Assembly (NCBI GenBank): GCA_963693365.1
Contig: CAVNZM010000005.1
Coordinates: forward strand, 8,680,001 to 8,744,000
Source: Amoebidium appalachense
Taxonomy: Eukaryota; Ichthyosporea
Direction: 5' to 3'
DNA: 64,000 bases
The position numbers and the translations under genes were made by a program. The notes below the pieces were generated by a model that made no database searches, had not been told where the DNA came from, and saw only the letters and a list, made by a program, of their open reading frames with translations. Within the stretch, counting starts at the first letter, position 1. Every line of letters begins with the position of its first letter. Positions 62,380 to 64,000 of this stretch are shown one piece after another.

Positions 62380-64000
62380 TTAGCCCAAGGGAAGGGATAG
62401 GAACTCGTGGACCCAGGAGGGGAAGGGGCAGGGCTCCGGTTGCAGGGAAGGTCGGAGTCGTCGGGCCCGGGGAAGTTGGTTACGAGAAATGGCATCGGCC
62501 AGATGGTTGAGGGGTCCTGGTAGGTAGGATGCCTGTAACGTAAATTGGTATTGCATTTCCATGCGGGTGATGAACCGAATAAGTTTGGCCATCACGGGGT
62601 GGGGGGAAGACCGGGAGTGCAGGTCAGACACAGCACCCGTGTTGTCGCATAAAATACGGACATGGTGGGTGGACCAGGAGGGGGCCCAGAGGGCCACGGC
62701 GGCTGCGATGGCCAGGAGTTCGATGACGGAAGAACCGAGTTTACCCTCATGAGCATAGAGGGCTTGGGTGGAGGGGGACCAGGGCATGAAGAACCATTGG
62801 TCGAGCCAGTGGCCACCTAGACCCACCGATCCGGCAGCATCAGTGGCCAGGGTGGTGTATGTGGGGGGTGTGATGAGGTGCACCCCATTCCATGATGTGA
62901 GGAACTGGTGCCATTCGGCTATGTCGGCCCGGGCGGCAGCAGTCAGTCGTATGTGGTGGTGGCCGGCAAGGTGTGGGTGGGTCCGGAGAAGGGCCCATAG
63001 GCGCTGGGAGAAGGCCCTCCCGGGGGGAACCAGCTGGGCACACCAGGTGAGTTTGCCGAGGAGGGACTGGAGGTCCCGAATGGTGATGGTGGGCTTTGGG
63101 TGGGAAGTGAGGTCGAGTAGGTCCGAGAGCTTGGAAGCCGGGATTCGTGCCTCCATGGCGATGGAGTCGAATTCGATACCGATGAAGACGACACGGGTAG
63201 CCGGGCCCTGCATCTTGTCTTCGGAGATGGCAATGTGCAGCTCTCGGCAGAGTTGCAGAAAGGTGGATAGGTGACGTTGGCACTGCTGTTGTGTGGGGGC
63301 GACTATAATCCAGTCGTCTACGTAGTGGCGGATGAGGGTAATACCGTGCTGGTGTGCCAGCCACTGTAGGGTGGCCGCGATCCGTTCCCAGATGGCTGGG
63401 CTAGATTTCAGGCCGAAGGGCAGTCTGGTTTCAACGTAAAAATGCCCTTGCCATTTGAATGCCATTAAGTGGTGGTCTTCCGGTCGGATGGGCATGTGCC
63501 GGAAGGCAGCCTGCACATCTGCCACGGCCATGTAGCAGCCGGGGCCTGCGTCGAGAATGAGTTGGGTGACATCCCGGGCGCGAATGTACTGAAGTTCGTC
63601 GGGGTAGGTGATGCTGTCATTGACACTGCTACCCCGGGGCCAGGAGAGGTGGTGGATTCGACGGTACTTGGGGGGGTTCCCTTTCTTGGTAACGGCGCCG
63701 ATGGGGGAGGAACGGTGGACGGGAAATTCGTCAAAGAATTGGGCCGGGGAGAGGGGGCCGCGCAGGTGGCCGAGGGCGACTTCTTTGGCAATATCCACCG
63801 TGATAGCGGCAGCTGCCTCCGGGGTGGTGGGTAGGTTGGGGCCCACCCGAGAGGTGGAGGGGCCGCGATAGCCGATGTCGACGCCGAATTCGACATCGTG
63901 GAGGAGTTGTGCGGCGAATGGTTGGTCCGGGTAGGAGGCCAGCAGTTCCCGGAGGCGGGAGGTGTCAATGTGGTGCTGGGGCAGCGGGCGGGCCTCCGGG
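62380..64000 (-). CDS. Reverse transcriptase-RNase H of the second YR element (partial)
   Basis: The frame is open from the window edge to the stop at 62380-62382, about 540 residues visible. RT motifs: SSPIGAVTKKGNPPKYRRIHH, VADVQAAFRHMPI, RLPFGLKSSPAIWERI and the catalytic YVDDW. RNase H motifs: TLATDAAGSVGLGG (Asp), SSVIELLAIAAAV (Glu), LCDNTGAV (Asp) and GPLNHLADAISR (Asp). This set is typical of DIRS/Ngaro elements in animals and fungi. Upstream residues (HHIDTSRLRELLASYPDQPF) look like the region before RT in such proteins. No frameshift is seen. Confidence 0.88.
   Translation of the reverse strand, partial: PEARPLPQHHIDTSRLRELLASYPDQPFAAQLLHDVEFGVDIGYRGPSTSRVGPNLPTTPEAAAAITVDIAKEVALGHLRGPLSPAQFFDEFPVHRSSPIGAVTKKGNPPKYRRIHHLSWPRGSSVNDSITYPDELQYIRARDVTQLILDAGPGCYMAVADVQAAFRHMPIRPEDHHLMAFKWQGHFYVETRLPFGLKSSPAIWERIAATLQWLAHQHGITLIRHYVDDWIIVAPTQQQCQRHLSTFLQLCRELHIAISEDKMQGPATRVVFIGIEFDSIAMEARIPASKLSDLLDLTSHPKPTITIRDLQSLLGKLTWCAQLVPPGRAFSQRLWALLRTHPHLAGHHHIRLTAAARADIAEWHQFLTSWNGVHLITPPTYTTLATDAAGSVGLGGHWLDQWFFMPWSPSTQALYAHEGKLGSSVIELLAIAAAVALWAPSWSTHHVRILCDNTGAVSDLHSRSSPHPVMAKLIRFITRMEMQYQFTLQASYLPGPLNHLADAISRNQLPRARRLRPSLQPEPCPFPSWVHEFLSLPLG

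Larger units (their letters stand above)
60605..64000 (-). mobile_element. Second YR retrotransposon, 5' end beyond the window
   Basis: On the minus strand: RT-RNase H frame, recombinase, then B1 (61263-61174), A2 (61173-60695) and B2 (60694-60605). B1 and B2 are identical 90-base copies (offset 569). A1 and the element start lie past 64000. Its RT is of the animal/fungal DIRS-Ngaro sort (IHHLSWPRGSSVND) and differs clearly from the element at 10.8-16.5 kb. Confidence 0.82.

Overview
This is a eukaryotic nuclear contig. The evidence is GT-AG introns of 0.3-1.1 kb, TATA and CCAAT promoter elements, two genes with mitochondrial presequences, and retrotransposons of three kinds. It most likely comes from a mitochondrion-bearing unicellular eukaryote. 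Dual-HMG mitochondrial proteins together with a class II aldolase would suit a protist on or near the opisthokont branch, but the sequence does not fix the lineage. Host exons are GC-rich. Non-coding DNA is saturated with C/G homopolymers, (CA)n/(GT)n and (GA)n/(CT)n arrays, so most open frames in those stretches are low-complexity noise.

Layout. 1.4-4.7 kb (+): three-exon gene for a mitochondrial protein with two HMG boxes (Abf2/TFAM-like). 4.7-9 kb: microsatellites. 9.1-17.8 kb: a divergent glycolytic pair, GAPDH (-) and class II fructose-bisphosphate aldolase (+). Their shared upstream region is split by a complete tyrosine-recombinase (YR) retrotransposon with the A1-ORF-B1-A2-B2 split direct repeat layout. 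18.3-21.8 kb: a non-autonomous LTR element (480 bp LTRs, PBS and PPT visible, no pol) inserted in a (CA)n array. 22-28 kb: low complexity. 28.4-30.3 kb (+): two-exon gene for a secreted protein with a 10-residue tandem repeat and a three-module cysteine-rich domain. 30.3-36.3 kb: tandem duplications and simple repeats. 36.3-39.8 kb (-): a second dual-HMG mitochondrial gene, four exons, with a long lysine-rich tail. 41.4-43.4 kb: an AT-rich island and a fragment of a copia element. 43.9-47.4 kb: two unrecognised host genes, apparently divergent. 47.4-53.5 kb: repeats, a hairpin cluster and a TTACGA-rich island. 54.0-60.4 kb (+): a Ty1/copia element with both LTRs, sitting directly behind an LTR related to the 18-21 kb family. 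60.6 kb to the window end (-): a second, different YR retrotransposon that runs off the window.

Functional links. GAPDH and aldolase act in the same part of glycolysis and may once have shared a compact promoter. The two HMG proteins probably both package or regulate mitochondrial DNA. The remaining organisation is shaped by mobile elements and simple repeats.

Caution on sequence quality. Five coding regions each need exactly one base removed, most of them in or beside a homopolymer, to read through. This suggests homopolymer over-calls in the assembly, so exact tract lengths and those frameshifts should not be taken literally.
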